DNA of 64,000 nt from Tillandsia leiboldiana. Its lineage: Eukaryota; Streptophyta; Magnoliopsida; Poales; Bromeliaceae. Position numbers and translations under genes: made by a program. The DNA lies in contig CM055077.1 in assembly GCA_029204045.2 (NCBI GenBank), positions 382,765 through 446,764 on the forward strand, given 5' to 3'. Shown one piece after another: positions 48,244-61,000 of this stretch. The notes below the pieces were generated by a model, which ran no database searches, was not told where the DNA came from, and worked only from the letters and a program-made list of their open reading frames with translations. Every line of letters starts with the position of its first letter. Position 1 is the first letter of the stretch.

Positions 48244-51238
48244 TTAAGCAATAACCGAACTGTGATGGTGAACCATGTACCACCTCCCGTCGTGGAGCTC
48301 GTAGACATTGGTCACATGGAGGGGCTCGGAATCAATATCGGCATAGGCCTTCATCGTAAGCCAAGCAATATCACGAAGGACGCGAGCTCGGACCTCTCGA
48401 ATTTGGAAGGCAACAACTGGGCCCCCACCTAGAACCCAGTTGAGTGCAGCATGCCAGCTTTCTATAACTGCCCTGTACCTGTGAAAGATAACAGGCAAGA
48501 TGCAAAAAGGTCAGCACAAGGTGCTAGTCATTTCGATGATTTGAATCATCACAAGCTACTTAAAGAAGAACAAAGGGGATAAAAGATATATTGATGTTCC
48601 ATAACAGAAAAAAGATGGTATTATAAGATATCAGCAGCATTGGTTAAAACACATTGTGAGCATTTTCAACTATTGTATTTACGGATACAAATTACAAAGG
48701 AAATGAAAATAAAATCATGACAGTTGATGACAATTTTTTTAAAAAAAGCTTCTGGGAATACAGGTATCTTTCCACATACAACAGCGATCTCACTAATCCA
48801 TCCACCCCCAATTTTTTTTTTTAAATTGTAATAAAACTAATTACCTTCCCTGATAAGAACTGGGCAGTTAATCTGAATCTAGACACAAAAAAGAATGAAA
48901 GCACTAAATTGCCTAAAGGTATAATTGCTTACAATCTAAGAGCCAAAGGATACAAAGCTCAAATGGGTAGCCTCACTCGCACCTCTCAAATGGTTTTCTC
49001 AAGATGGTCATTGCTATTCGATTCTCTTAAGTGGTTTTTACTGCAAAAGGAATACAAACCATGGTATCTTGTCACATAGAAAAGACCAAAAAAGTAAACA
49101 AAAGTGCACCCTACTGCCTACAACAACACTTGCTGCCAAGATCTACAAGGATGACATTTGACAACATAACTGACATGTTTATAAGAAAAAGAGCAAGGAC
49201 AAAACAGAAAAAAATGCACTGAAGGAGAAGAAGTCAAACAAACAAGAGTTCAAAACATAAGAAAGAAGAAAATATCACGGCGTAAATTGGCACTCCAACA
49301 TGCATTAGTGTGTCATGCTTTCATATCACGGGGCAAGTCCAGGAGAAGATATCTATCAAAACCTTGATGTAATCCTATGTCAAAAGACCAGAGTTCATAT
49401 TCTTGAACAAATCCATTATCCAGAAAGATAGTAAACGCATCAAGCACCTAACCAGGAAATACAAATATAGATATTAGCTAAATACAAGAGAGAATCTTTA
49501 CTTAGCCACCGTGCTTCCAAGAGTGCGGATATTTCCCCCAACAACCATGGTGAAAATAAAAAAGTAGGCCAATTCAGTTCATAATGTACGATGGAAATTC
49601 ACAACACAGCAAGCCAAAAAGAGACTAGTACCCCAAAAATATATCCGCATGCCTAGGTATGTTATCAGCTGGGTATGCATGTAAAATTTCATACAAAGTC
49701 TCTAACCTTTACAATTACTTTCCCCTATACATATATGCATGTATACATATAAGCTTCTGCACACATTATATGTGTAAATATGTAAACTCTGATGTGCATC
49801 TTTCCCCTAGAAGATACTTTCTACTCAGGCCGGTTAACATACGCAAACACCAATACATGAAGGTATCAATTAGAATGAAAAGATAAAGAAAGCAATCGAG
49901 CAGTGGCAATTAAATAAATTCGGAAAAAAGATGATGCTGTGCAACTTAATTTTGCAAAATTCAGGTTGAAGCCCATACCCTGTAGACAGTTCTCCTGAGG
50001 CATGCAGGCACTTAACATAGTCCGCGTTAAGCCAAAAATCTCTCATTTCTCGTAGTGACCTATTCCTGATGATGTTATAAAATTCTGCATTTACATTAAC
50101 AATGGCCCTGGTGGCTGCATAATACGCCTTCCATCCATTATTAGGGGTGACACTGTCCTGTTCAACTGTAAAATCCTAAAAGAAAAAAAAATAAAGTACA
50201 ATTAGTTTCACTTCTACTTTAGACATATGAGTTATCAAAATGCTAAATCAACAGTGGAAAATATGTCCAGCAATAATTAGAGTGGATATGGATAATAACT
50301 TATATCCAAGCAAAAACTTATATCCCTGAAGTTAAAAACTAGTAACATAATCATAGTCAGTTAAGGTAAATCATAGTAAAAAATATGTCCCAGCAATAAT
50401 TAGAGTGAAACAATATAACAGTCAATTTCACTGATTTCACCGACTATGATTATGCTACTAGTTTTTAACTGCAGGGTATCATAAACATACAATTATCCTG
50501 ATGAATTTTGACAATATACACTTATATACAGTGCCGCATGAACTGGGAGCTGCATTTGTGGTCCAAATTGTCATGACACAACAATGTTAAAGACATAGCA
50601 AGGTTACAAAGAAGACATTCATACTGGAAGAATGCATCAGAAGTAGCTAAAGAAGCGGATTAAAAATCCTGATAGTTACTCTTTGACAACAATCGAAAGC
50701 AAACTAAAGAAGCCGATTCAAGCATACGTACACAACAGAAAGAAACAAAGAAAAAACGCGAGGCATCGACCGATGATCATACCTTACGATAGAGGGCCTT
50801 CCACACGCCGTCATCGTTCGCCGCCCTCCTCATGGCGGAGTTGGCCATGGAGAGGCGACAGAGGCTCCTATAGTCGAGGTAGCTGAGAGCATGCGTCCTC
50901 ACCTCCGGCACCATCTGCTCCACCATCGAGCTCCCCATCGCCGCCACCCGCTGCAGCCGCCGCACGAAGGGGGCCATCTCGCCGTTCGGAGCTGCCGCCG
51001 CCACTGCAGCAATCTCGCTGTTCGGAACCGCCGCCGTCGCCGTTGGCGGCGGCGGATCCCCCCCGCATGCGGGGGCGCAGGAGCAGGTGCAGCCGCAGGG
51101 CTTCCTCCTCGACTTTTTGGACGGCGAGGGCTTCGCGCGGGACGATCGGAGGGCCCAGAGAGCGTAGATGCAGCTAATCGCGGTGGCGCCCGCGGCGATC
51201 AGCAGGGTGCGGAGGACGAAGGGGTTGCGCCCGTCCAT
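48244..51238 (-). CDS. SKIP8: F-box protein SKIP8-like
   Basis: Three exons on the minus strand: 51238-50783, 50175-49979, 48478-48244. All have GT..AG introns and compatible phases, giving 295 aa. The N-terminus has a hydrophobic segment (LLIAAGATAISCIYALWAL), as in Arabidopsis SKIP8, then a basic stretch and a Cys-rich patch (CGCTCSCAPAC). An F-box-like region follows (MVEQMVPEVRTHALSYLDY..SLCRLSMANS). Exons 2-3 encode an NTF2/SnoaL-like fold (NGWKAYYAATRAI, NVNAEFYNII, TNVYELHDGRWYMVHHHSSV). F-box proteins link substrates to SCF ubiquitin ligases through SKP1; SKIP8's substrate is unknown to me. The start is the only ATG before the hydrophobic segment. Intron 1 contains a long inverted repeat. 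A truncated duplicate of exon 3 left of the gap is an assembly copy. Confidence 0.88.
50260..50480. repeat. Inverted and direct repeats in SKIP8 intron 1
   Basis: GTTAAAAACTAGTAACATAA and following bases (50331-50358) are mirrored at 50442-50469 with one mismatch in 28. Weaker pairing continues on both sides (about 40+ bp per arm, ~80 bp loop). In addition AATATGTCC(C)AGCAATAATTAG is directly repeated at about 50260 and 50381. It may be a short foldback element or a rearranged duplication. Confidence 0.7.
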
Positions 51239-51272
51239 CTGAGGGACATGGGTGGCATCAAAACCCTAAGGT

Positions 51273-51339
51273 GGAGGAGGAGGAGGAGGACGACGACGAG
51301 GACGACGACGACGACGACGACGACGACGAGGACGACGAC
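51273..51339 (+). repeat. (GAG)n/(GAC)n trinucleotide repeat in the SKIP8 leader
   Basis: GGAGGAGGAG then GACGACGAC units, 35-100 bp upstream of the SKIP8 start codon (GTC/CTC in the transcript). Possibly transcribed in the 5' UTR. Confidence 0.85.
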
Positions 51340-51942
51340 CAAGGAGATCGCATCCGAAGAAAACGAGAAGAGAGAGAGAGATCTAGGGTTTTGAAATCGG
51401 GACCGGGGTAGGGAATGAGAATTCGCTCTTGCCTCTTTTCGGTTGGTTTTAATCAGTTGAGGAGGGGAGGAGGCAGTTTTTGGCAAGAGCACAAGCGCGC
51501 TCTCGCGTCTTGCAGTTTGCTCTTGCCCTTCTGTTTTCCCTTTTTTTTTTCTTTTTTCTTTTTTTTCATTTTTCGCTTTCTCATTCGCGGAAGAAGATGT
51601 AGTACGACGATGCGATTTGGCTGCAGATCAGCAGCTCGGGTCTGTTCGGTTAGTCGCTGACTCGGTGAAGTTGAGGCCAGTTTGAGAAATTCGATATGTG
51701 GCGCTATGATGCTCGTTCTTTCTCTTTCGTTTTTTTTTTTTTTTTTTTTTTTTTCCTTTTTTACTTTCCTATATAATATAACTTATCCTATAAAAACCGG
51801 GCATTGCGAGTTTGTCGCAGCCTACATCTTCGCTAGTTTGGGGTGACTGGTGCATCCAAATGGTCGTCATCTTTCGGGGGTGGGAGTTTCATCCTTTTAA
51901 GTTTGTGCGCATAAAAACTAAGACTATCAATAGAATTCCACC

Positions 51943-51976
<34 letters not shown>

Positions 51977-52809
51977 TTTTTTTTTTTTTGATGTTATTAA
52001 ATTTTTAGCTTTTAGATAAAAATATGTACGAATAAAATTATAGTGATTCTTTAAAAGTTTTACTATTCAACCAACTATTCACTAAATTCTAGGAGATCAC
52101 TATCATCCTAACAGCGCATCTCTTAATCCAAGGGCTGAAAATTTGATTGCACTAATAATTTAGAGCCATCGATAGTATTTCAGCTTATATATATATATTA
52201 ATTTTTATATTTTAGAAAGTATATATAATTAATGTTTATAGATTTTTAGTTATTAAATAAAAAAATGTGTGGTTAGAATGAGAGTGGGTTTCTTAAGTTA
52301 AGTGAATGGTTGATGAAATTGAATGATCTAAAAAAATAAAATTAGTCAAAATTTTAAATTTAATGGTAGAAAACTTACTTTATATTTCTAGCTAAATTTA
52401 TTTATACAAAAATTATATAGTAAATAATATACTATCTTTCTCTCTTTAAAAAATAATAATAATAAAAATGCAGTACTTTGTATCAAAATTCCTATGGACA
52501 ATTTGTGGAACCCCATGCATTTCTTTCATAAGACCAATCATTTAGAAGGACTATGGGTATTCCAGGGAAGCTCTGTAATTCTCCATTTGTAGAAAGAATA
52601 TAAAAATTTGATCTTAATCATTTTTGTACCATTTATGTAATGTATTATCAAGGGTACCAACAAACAATATCTCCTTTCAAAACCATTCCAAAAATAAGTG
52701 TCTCATCACATTTTTTTTTTTTCATTGCAAATAAGCAGCGCAACCACAGCCTAACATGCTATTACTAAAAAAAATATATATAAAAAAATAAAAAAGAAAA
52801 TACTTTTTG

Positions 52810-52850
52810 TAGAGGCGGTTTTAAAAAGGTGGTTGCTACAACCGCCTCTA
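52810..52850. repeat. Perfect 11-bp inverted repeat TAGAGGCGGTT/AACCGCCTCTA
   Basis: The arms (52810-52820 and 52840-52850) flank 19 bases and could form a hairpin. The sequence resembles subterminal repeats of CACTA transposons, but no CACTA end or target duplication is visible. Confidence 0.6.
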
Positions 52851-54886
52851 AACTTTGATACTAAGATAATTCAGATTAGGGAGTAGATGAAGGTCTGCTT
52901 CCAGTATTTTAACCTGGGTCCGGTTGTTACTTGATCAAAACAATAGTTTGACCCTTTGGTTGGGCCAGATTCCAAAATGGTTGGGCTCAATGCAGGGATG
53001 TAAATGAATTCGGGTTGGCGGAGCTTTCATCCTGGTTCGTTTCGAATAGAATGATAAGTAAGAAAAAAAAATCAAAAAAGTATAATTCGTTTCGAAATCG
53101 CAAGTTAATGAAGCGGAAGACAAGATATCTCTTTTTTTTTTTTCGATTCGTTTTGATCTATAAATAAAATTATTTTTATTTCAATTTACTCCTAACGGAG
53201 TAGTAAATAAAGGCAAAAAAAATAGAATTAAAATTAATTCATTCTGAATCTGCTATGATACAACAATAGATAAAGCAGAATATGAGAGATCTCGATCTTT
53301 CGTCCCGGGATCTATCCCGTTTGCATCTCTAGCTCAATGCGCAACCCTTGCATTAAAGTCAAGTCAGCGGTAAGCACGCGGTGCATGTTAGACTGTTCAT
53401 CAAAACATGTTAAGAGATGATCATATGCTTATATTCTAACAATTAGTGACAATTGTTACGGATCTTTATAATATTATTATAATTGATGAACATAATATGA
53501 AGATTTTCTATTGCTAGGTGCAAAATGCAATATTAAGTTGATAAGCATAGCGAGTTATCACTAATACATAAACATGGTTTCCTGAGGACCTAATTCGTGT
53601 TTTTTTTTGGACTAAACTAAGACAAACACAGATTACTTTTATCACAATCAACTTCTATTTATAAAAACTAGTGGAGGAGGAGAACACCTTTGCGCTAATT
53701 TCTAACCTCATATTCAACTTTCACGTGTTGCTTTTTAAAAAAAATTCAACTTTAATATTTATTAATCACCCCTTTATTCAATTTGGTCCATGAAGTTAGC
53801 TGCATACTTTTTATTTTATTTTAATTTTCTTACCAACCAAATTTATCTTTTTTATCTTAGGAAGAGAGAGATTTTAATTAAGTCGACTTTGCTGACGAGG
53901 ATCTCTGGTTGGATCATGTATGGAGACGGTACAGCTAATCCCATGTACGCGCATATGTATAACGGCCCAGAACGAGTCGCTCTGTGGGCTACTGGGCCCA
54001 CTTCATAATAGGGCACGCGGTCTACGCGCGTTCTAACACCCGTCCGATCTTTCTCCTCCCGAAATTACCCTTCATCTTTTAGTTTCGTACGACCCGGCTC
54101 CATTCGTTTTCTGGGAAATTACACTGTTAATTTATATAAGTTCTTCAAACTCTTAATAATTTAATGTATGATAAGATAAGATTTAAACACAAAAGGAAAT
54201 ATCAAATTAAGTTTGCTACTGAACACGAAATTTTCTCTAATAATAAAAAATAAGGGTAATTTTTTAATGTTCAAACTTTTTTCTAAAATACCCTGAAGTT
54301 AAACTCTATCTGTGTGAAATTACTATTTTGCCCTTTCAAATATATTCTTCTATCATAACCAACTTTTTTTTTTTATGTACCCTTATAATTTTCAATAGTT
54401 TTGATAGATAGGAACAAAATAGGTATATCTAATAGTTTTCAACTTTGATTATTATTTAACTCTAGTTTAACCCTAGTTAACTTAACAAAGGGAAACAGTA
54501 GGAGTATTTTTAATAACGGTGGAACGTATGAAAAATATATTAGAAAGAAAAAAATAAGAGAGATAAATCAGATATTTCTTCAAATTTGAGGACTACACAG
54601 ACGATTATCTCTAAAAATATTAACGACTTGTGAACAAAACAAAAAAAGAAAAAAAAAGAAAAAAAGAGAGAGAGAGAGAGAGAGAAGGATTCTGGTAGTT
54701 GATGACGCGTAAGTCGTAACGCAAGCCGAGTACAGAAACAAAGGGCCACCACTCTCCTTCTCCGCTGAGGACAGCTTCGTCATTTTGTGCCCAAAATTTT
54801 TGTCATTTTTACTTTTCTCCTTCTCGTTGGAAGGAAGCCAAGGAGTCGTCGCGGTTCATCGAATCGCCCAACGCGAAATTTCACTG

Positions 54887-54930
54887 CTCTCTCTCTCTCT
54901 CTCTTTCTCCTCTCATCTCCTTATCTCGAT
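54887..54930 (+). repeat. CT-rich tract in the IST1-like 5' leader region
   Basis: CTCTCTCTCTCTCTCTTTCTCCTCTC, 120-165 bp before the start codon. Pyrimidine-rich patches of this kind are common near plant transcription starts. Confidence 0.5.
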
Positions 54931-55051
54931 CGCGGTCTCAATCGAGCTTTAAAAGCATCGAGGAGAGTTCGAATCGATTTCCCAAATCCTACATCTTCTC
55001 TTTCGTAGTCGGTAGTTTCGCCCCGAATCGATCGAATTCGAAGAGAGCACG

Positions 55052-58000
55052 ATGCACGCCAAGTCGAAGATGTCGGGGATGCTCTCCAAGGGATTCAAGC
55101 CCGACAAATGGTGATTTCGATCTCTTATTCGTTTATTTCGACCCTCGATTGAAGGGTTTACTCTAATTTTGCAATTTGTTTTATAATCCTGTGTTGGAAT
55201 TTTTGGTTTATTTTTTAGATGATTCGGTGAAGGATTATGATTGATTTTGCTGATTTTTGCGTTCTGTTTCATTGATTTTTGTTGGATTTTTTGGTTAATT
55301 TTTGAGTTGATATGGTGACAGCAAGACGTCGCTGAGGCTTGCGGTGGCTCGTATAAAGCTTCTGAGGAACAAGAGAGAGGTGCAGATCAAGAATATGAGG
55401 CGGGAGTTGGCGCAGCTTCTGGAGGCGGGGCAAGATCAAACCGCGCGGATCAGGGTTGGTTTTTTATTTCATTCCTTTTGCATAATGAGATTATTCTTCG
55501 TGTTGAACATTTGATTATGTTGTGCAGGAGTTACACTAGATCTTTGTTGATATCTTATTTAGTAATTTTTTTTTTTATTAATATGTTTTCTTCAGTATTT
55601 TTTTTTTTTATATTTTTTTAGTGAGATTGTATATATCGTCACGTTTTGAAGCTTTACATTTTAAGCTTATATCCTAATCTGATTGACCATTTGTATTACT
55701 CTGTACTTGAAGTTCTTCCATGGTTGGCTGGAAATTTCTGATTTAGGAGTTTTTTTTTCCTGATCAGATTATACCTTGAGTTTATTTTTTGGGGTTCATT
55801 TGGTGTTCTTAATTCCACCAATATTAATGCGAAGGAAGTAATTTGATTCTTACAATTTCAAGGGCTGTTCCTTGGGGGCACCGAGTCCGTGTTCCTTGTA
55901 AATTAGGAATCCGCATGAAATCATCTTTTGTTGAGTATTCGGAACATGTTTATTTTAATAGAACAAGCAAGGTTAGTGGTTAATTATGCAAACTGAATCT
56001 TCTTTAGCGGGTAGCTACAGGATTTTTTTTTTTTTTTTTTTTTTTTTTGAGAGAACTACAGGATATTTATTGATAGCATTAGATGCAGTTAGTTGGGAGC
56101 TGTTAGGTTGGCAGATATTGTGTTAAATTACATCCTCCTGTAAGTTGGATGCTGTGCGTCGTTGATTTTAGACTCTTCTTGTTGTGGTTGTATTGTGTAC
56201 TCATTTATCTCTCTTTTGTTTAAAAAAAAAGATTATCGGTGGTCTGGTTTACTTTGTCTATCCTCTGAATTGCCAACCGCTTACACAATATTTATGTATT
56301 TAGCCATATTCTTGCACCTATTCTTAAGTTACGACCTAATGATAGAACGTAGGTATGAGAAAACAATCACCGAAAAGCAACTGAATTGAATCTTTGCCGT
56401 CTGGCAGATATCAATTGCTTGATTATATTGTTGAAAATCATATAAGGTTAATAATCAGAGGGTGTGCTGTTGAACTTAAGTTACAACTTCTATGTTCTAG
56501 TCATTATGACAGTTTCTTCTTATTTTTGAAGTTAAATCATGTGAACAGTATGGTATTTGCTTATTTGTTGTCCTAACCAGTGGTCTTTTAGGTATACAGA
56601 CCAGGCTTAACTCACAATTCTTAAATTCTTAGCTTTAGGACTTCTGAAAGGACTGAAGTTCCTTGATGTTTTTTTTCTTTTTTTTTTTTTTTTGAGAAAA
56701 AAGTTTCTTGGTGTTAATTGTAGCTTTTTGGTGGACAAAGATACGATCGACAAAGAGAAAGCAACTTTCAGTTTTACTATTTATCTCTTTTGCTCTTTCT
56801 TTATATGAATTCTATCTATTTTTCCACCTGTCTCTTTGTTTTTGGACTTATTTTTGTCCATAAATATTAGATTATTGTGTTCATTGGTTTCGATGGACTT
56901 TTGCTTCTTTTTCCAAATATGCTTACATTCTAAGAGCAGACCTTATTAGTGTAGATCTTCATTTGTTTTTTTAATATTACTGAAGGTCTTTTTCTGTTTT
57001 AATGGATAACTGAAATAAATAATTTTCTGTTAGTTTTATTTTAGAATCCAAAATCATTTTTTCTTCTCCTTTTTTTAAATTTTTTTTTTTGAATTAGACG
57101 AGTAGTTGCTGTTTTCCATTTGAAGTTTAATTTACCTCACCATTTTGGCATCGTATGTGAGCCCTAACATGTGCCCTAACTTGTGCCCTAACTTGTGCCC
57201 TAACTGGTGTAGTGAATATTCTGGTGGATATTGTTATTCTTTTCCCCACGGTGTTTGGCCAGCAAGTTCCATGCATTAAGTAGTTTATCATTAATTGGTT
57301 ATCAACAAAAGGGAAATGTGATTTTAATTATCGGTTGCAATTCTATAGCCTTGACCAAATGCAATTCTATAGCCTTGATCAAATGAAATCTGATAAACTC
57401 AACATTTGTTTAATTTTGTTCTACTGTGTTTTCAGGTTGAACATGTCATCAGGGAAGAGAAGACAATGTCAGCATATGATCTGATTTCAGTATACTGTGA
57501 ACTTATTATGGCACGCTTGCCGATGATTGAGTCACAGAAGTATGGTGATCCCTAATCTTCATTGATCCCTAATCTTCATTGTTTCCTTGCAGTTATTTCA
57601 AATGCTATGGCCAAACTCTACCCTCTCTATTATGTTTATTTTTGGGTATATAGGAGTTCATTACTGCAATCCATCATGTATATTAGAGCAAATTCTCTTT
57701 TACTTAAAACAATGAAAAGTAATGGAGATTAGAAAAAAAATTAACATCAGGCAATTTTGTTGCAAAATCAAATTGAACTTCAGGAAACAATTGATGGTTT
57801 TGTATAATCTATATTGGCTTGGTTTATGTAGCAGAATACTGTGAAGGTGCTGCGGCCCCACTCATGAAGTTATGCTTATTCTCATCTTACTTTTCAAGAG
57901 AACAGTTGCTTCTTTTCTGTCCACTTGAATGTTGTTGGTGTAGTTGATCATATGGCACGGTCTTTTATTGATGTTATTTTCTTTAGTGTTCTCATTATGT

Positions 58001-61000
58001 TTTTCCGCTCTTAGGAATCATGTTTGACATGGTTTCACCTTTTTTAAAAAATCTTTTTTTTTTTTTTTTTTTTTTTCCTTTTGGCTTTTATAGGAACTGT
58101 CCAATTGATCTGAAAGAAGCAATAGCTAGTATAGTATTTGCATCACCAAGATGTGCCGATGTACCAGAATTGATGGATATCCGCAAGCATTTTTCAGCAA
58201 AGTATGGCAAAGAATTTGTTACTGCAGCTCTTGATGTTCGACCACAATGCGGTGTTAGCCATCTTGTTAGTTTCTTATTCTGTTTCCCAGTTTTCTTCCT
58301 TTAGTCAGGGAATAAGATTTATTTATGTGGCATTGGAGAATAATTTGAATACATTTCAGATTTTCTGATTTTTTTTTTACTTCTTCGACATATAGGTTGT
58401 CGAGAAATTATCAGCTAGAGCACCTGACGTAGAGACCAAACTCAAAACATTGACTGCAGTAGCTGAAGAGCATAATGTCAAGTGGAAACCGAAAGTATTT
58501 GAGGAGCAAATTCAGCAACCAATTGATCAGCGACTGGTAAAGTTTATAGTTTAGATTTTTCTTCTTTTTTTTTTTGTCTTTTTGATTGATGACAGATTAG
58601 ATCATTTTGGTCATTACACGGCTATTATCTTGCTACTAATAGCATCTAAATTCTTTATTTACATGATTGATTAGGATGGCCCTACAACTTTTACAAGTGC
58701 CAACGTTAATTCTGGGCAATCCTCTGATCTTAAGGCACCCTCTGCCCCGCCCAAGGATGAACCAATCAAGAGAATGTCTGAACATGTGATTGTCAACGAG
58801 ACAAGCAGTCCTATTACTCTCTCTAACAAGAAAATCACCAATTCTCCTCAAACTTCAGTACCTCTCAGTTCTCAATCTTATTCAGAAGCATATGATATGG
58901 GTAAATTCAATTAGCTCGCTCCTTTTCTTCACTTTCTTAGTAAGATTTTTCCTTTTTTTTAATGGACAATTTTGACGTCTGTAAACAGAACCTAAGGGTG
59001 TGACGGAAGAAGTCAAATCTCCGCATTCAAAGGAAAACAAAGCTTCTTTTAATAAGACAAATTGGAAAATTGAATTCAAGGATGCGGCTTCTGCTGCTCA
59101 GGCAGCAGCAGAGTCTGCAGAAAGGGCTAGCTTCGCTGCTAGGGCTGCTGCTGAACTTGCTAGACAGAATTCCACTGAATCTAAATCATCGAATAACAGT
59201 TTCAAATATAGACCAAGGAAAGGTCAAGTCGAAGATATTAATAAGCAGTCTGTACATGCACCGGATAGAAGCAGCTCTGATAGGATGAGAACATATCCAC
59301 AAGCAACTCAAACTAGCTTAAATAAAGAAGCTAAAAGCACTTCTGTTGATCCTTCCAGTATGGATGCTACATCACGTCGACTGTCTCCATCTTCATCCCA
59401 TTCCAGTGTCTCATCAATTGAGGACGATCGTGATGAACTGAGGAACACAATTGAAAAGACAGATGTCAGGACCTATGATAATTCTGTGAAAAGATTCTCA
59501 GAGATGGAATTCACAGTTAATGATCTCAAGAAGGGAAATGAAAACACGTATGAAAACACGAATAACTATACCAAGTCGCTTTCTTCTGGTAATGATACAG
59601 CTACCATCCCCAAGGAGACCATTTGGGATGAGCATTTTGATAATACAACATTTGCTGATTCTTCTGCTGCTTTTTTTGATCAATATGGTTCTGATACTGA
59701 AGATTATACGGTGTTTGGTAGTAAAAGCAGAGACAATTCAATACGAAAAAGAGAAGAATCTTCTAAATTTGGTGAGAATTCTATTTTCTCGCCTAGTAAT
59801 GTTTGGGGTACTAAGGAGCAAAAGAGTGGACATTGGGGTGGTGAAAGTTCCTTCTCCCCTCCTGTGAGTGGAACCAACCTGGAAGAGAATGCAACAGAGA
59901 TGAAAACAGACTCACCCCCGCCACGTTTTGATGATGATCTGCCACCATCTTTTGACTCAGATGGTTTCAGCTCTGACAACGAGGATGAAATACATGAATC
60001 TATGCTTCGTAAGCAGAGTATCTCGAGGAAAGACTCTTATTTGGTTGGTTCTGGTCACTCTGGTGAGCACCAGGAAGTTAAAGAAGATTATAGGAATTCT
60101 CCATCTATTGTCTCTGATGTTAAAGAGACAAAGAAAGAAGCTGAATCAAGCATTGCAGATAAATATGGGAAGACGTCTTCTTTGACTGGGCTGAATGACG
60201 AGCCATTTTGTAGAAACGACAAGCTTCTGTGGAACTGTGATGATACAGAATTGTGGCAATCGTCTGAAGTTTTATCCATGGAAGAAATAGGAGCAAAGGA
60301 CAAATCGCAAAAACAATTGCCATCGGCTTCTAAACACCCTGAGATTGCTGATAATGACTATGAAAGTGAAAAGGCTTTGGACATTGGAAAATTAACAGGT
60401 GGGCTCAAAAATAGAGGTTACCCGCATGCACCTTACACGATGAAACCCATGAAAGATATGTCTGGTCCCTCCAAGCAATCGTCCGATGAGGCATTCAAGA
60501 ATATTGAAGAGTCATATGAAAAAGGATCAAGCTTAGAATCTTCCCAAACATACTTTGGTCCAAATAGCAGAGAAAAGCCGCTTCCTACTTCGAGAAGAAA
60601 TTACAGAGAAAGTGCTTCTACTCCAATAAAAGAAACACCAGATGTTTCTCCTACTGCTTGGAAATCATCAACTATGAGCTTTTTGAGTCCTGCAGATTCT
60701 GGACAGGGGCTGCATGATAGCAAACCAGGCCAAACAGAATCCAAAGAATCGAAATCAAGGTGGCCTGTAAATTACTTTGATTTTGATGATAACAAGGTAG
60801 AGGATTTGGAGCCAGATTTGGAGCCAGTCCAAGACATCGGAAGAAGAAGAGGAAGTGGAGATATAAAGCTTTCAAGAAGGACAAGAGGCACAACATCAGA
60901 GGGCACAAAAGGTAATATTTCTAAAACTATTGGCGAGCCTAGTAAAGAAATTAATAAGCAAGTGGAAAGTACACGCAGAAAGGGGAGAAATCTTGGGCCT

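Larger units (their letters stand above)
51239..55051. other. Intergenic region between divergent SKIP8 and IST1-like genes
   Basis: Starts with the SKIP8 leader. It then holds T tracts (51731-51754, 51969-51989), a CT microsatellite (51944-51968), AT-rich DNA, a short inverted repeat (52810-52850), more T/A tracts and a GA tract near 54667-54686. No gene recognised. The last ~200 bp is the likely IST1-like promoter and leader. Confidence 0.5.

Noticed and set aside
57159..57206. Interstitial telomeric repeat
   Set aside because: Period is 12 bp and the CCCTAAA heptamer is not complete; a simple tandem repeat explains it.
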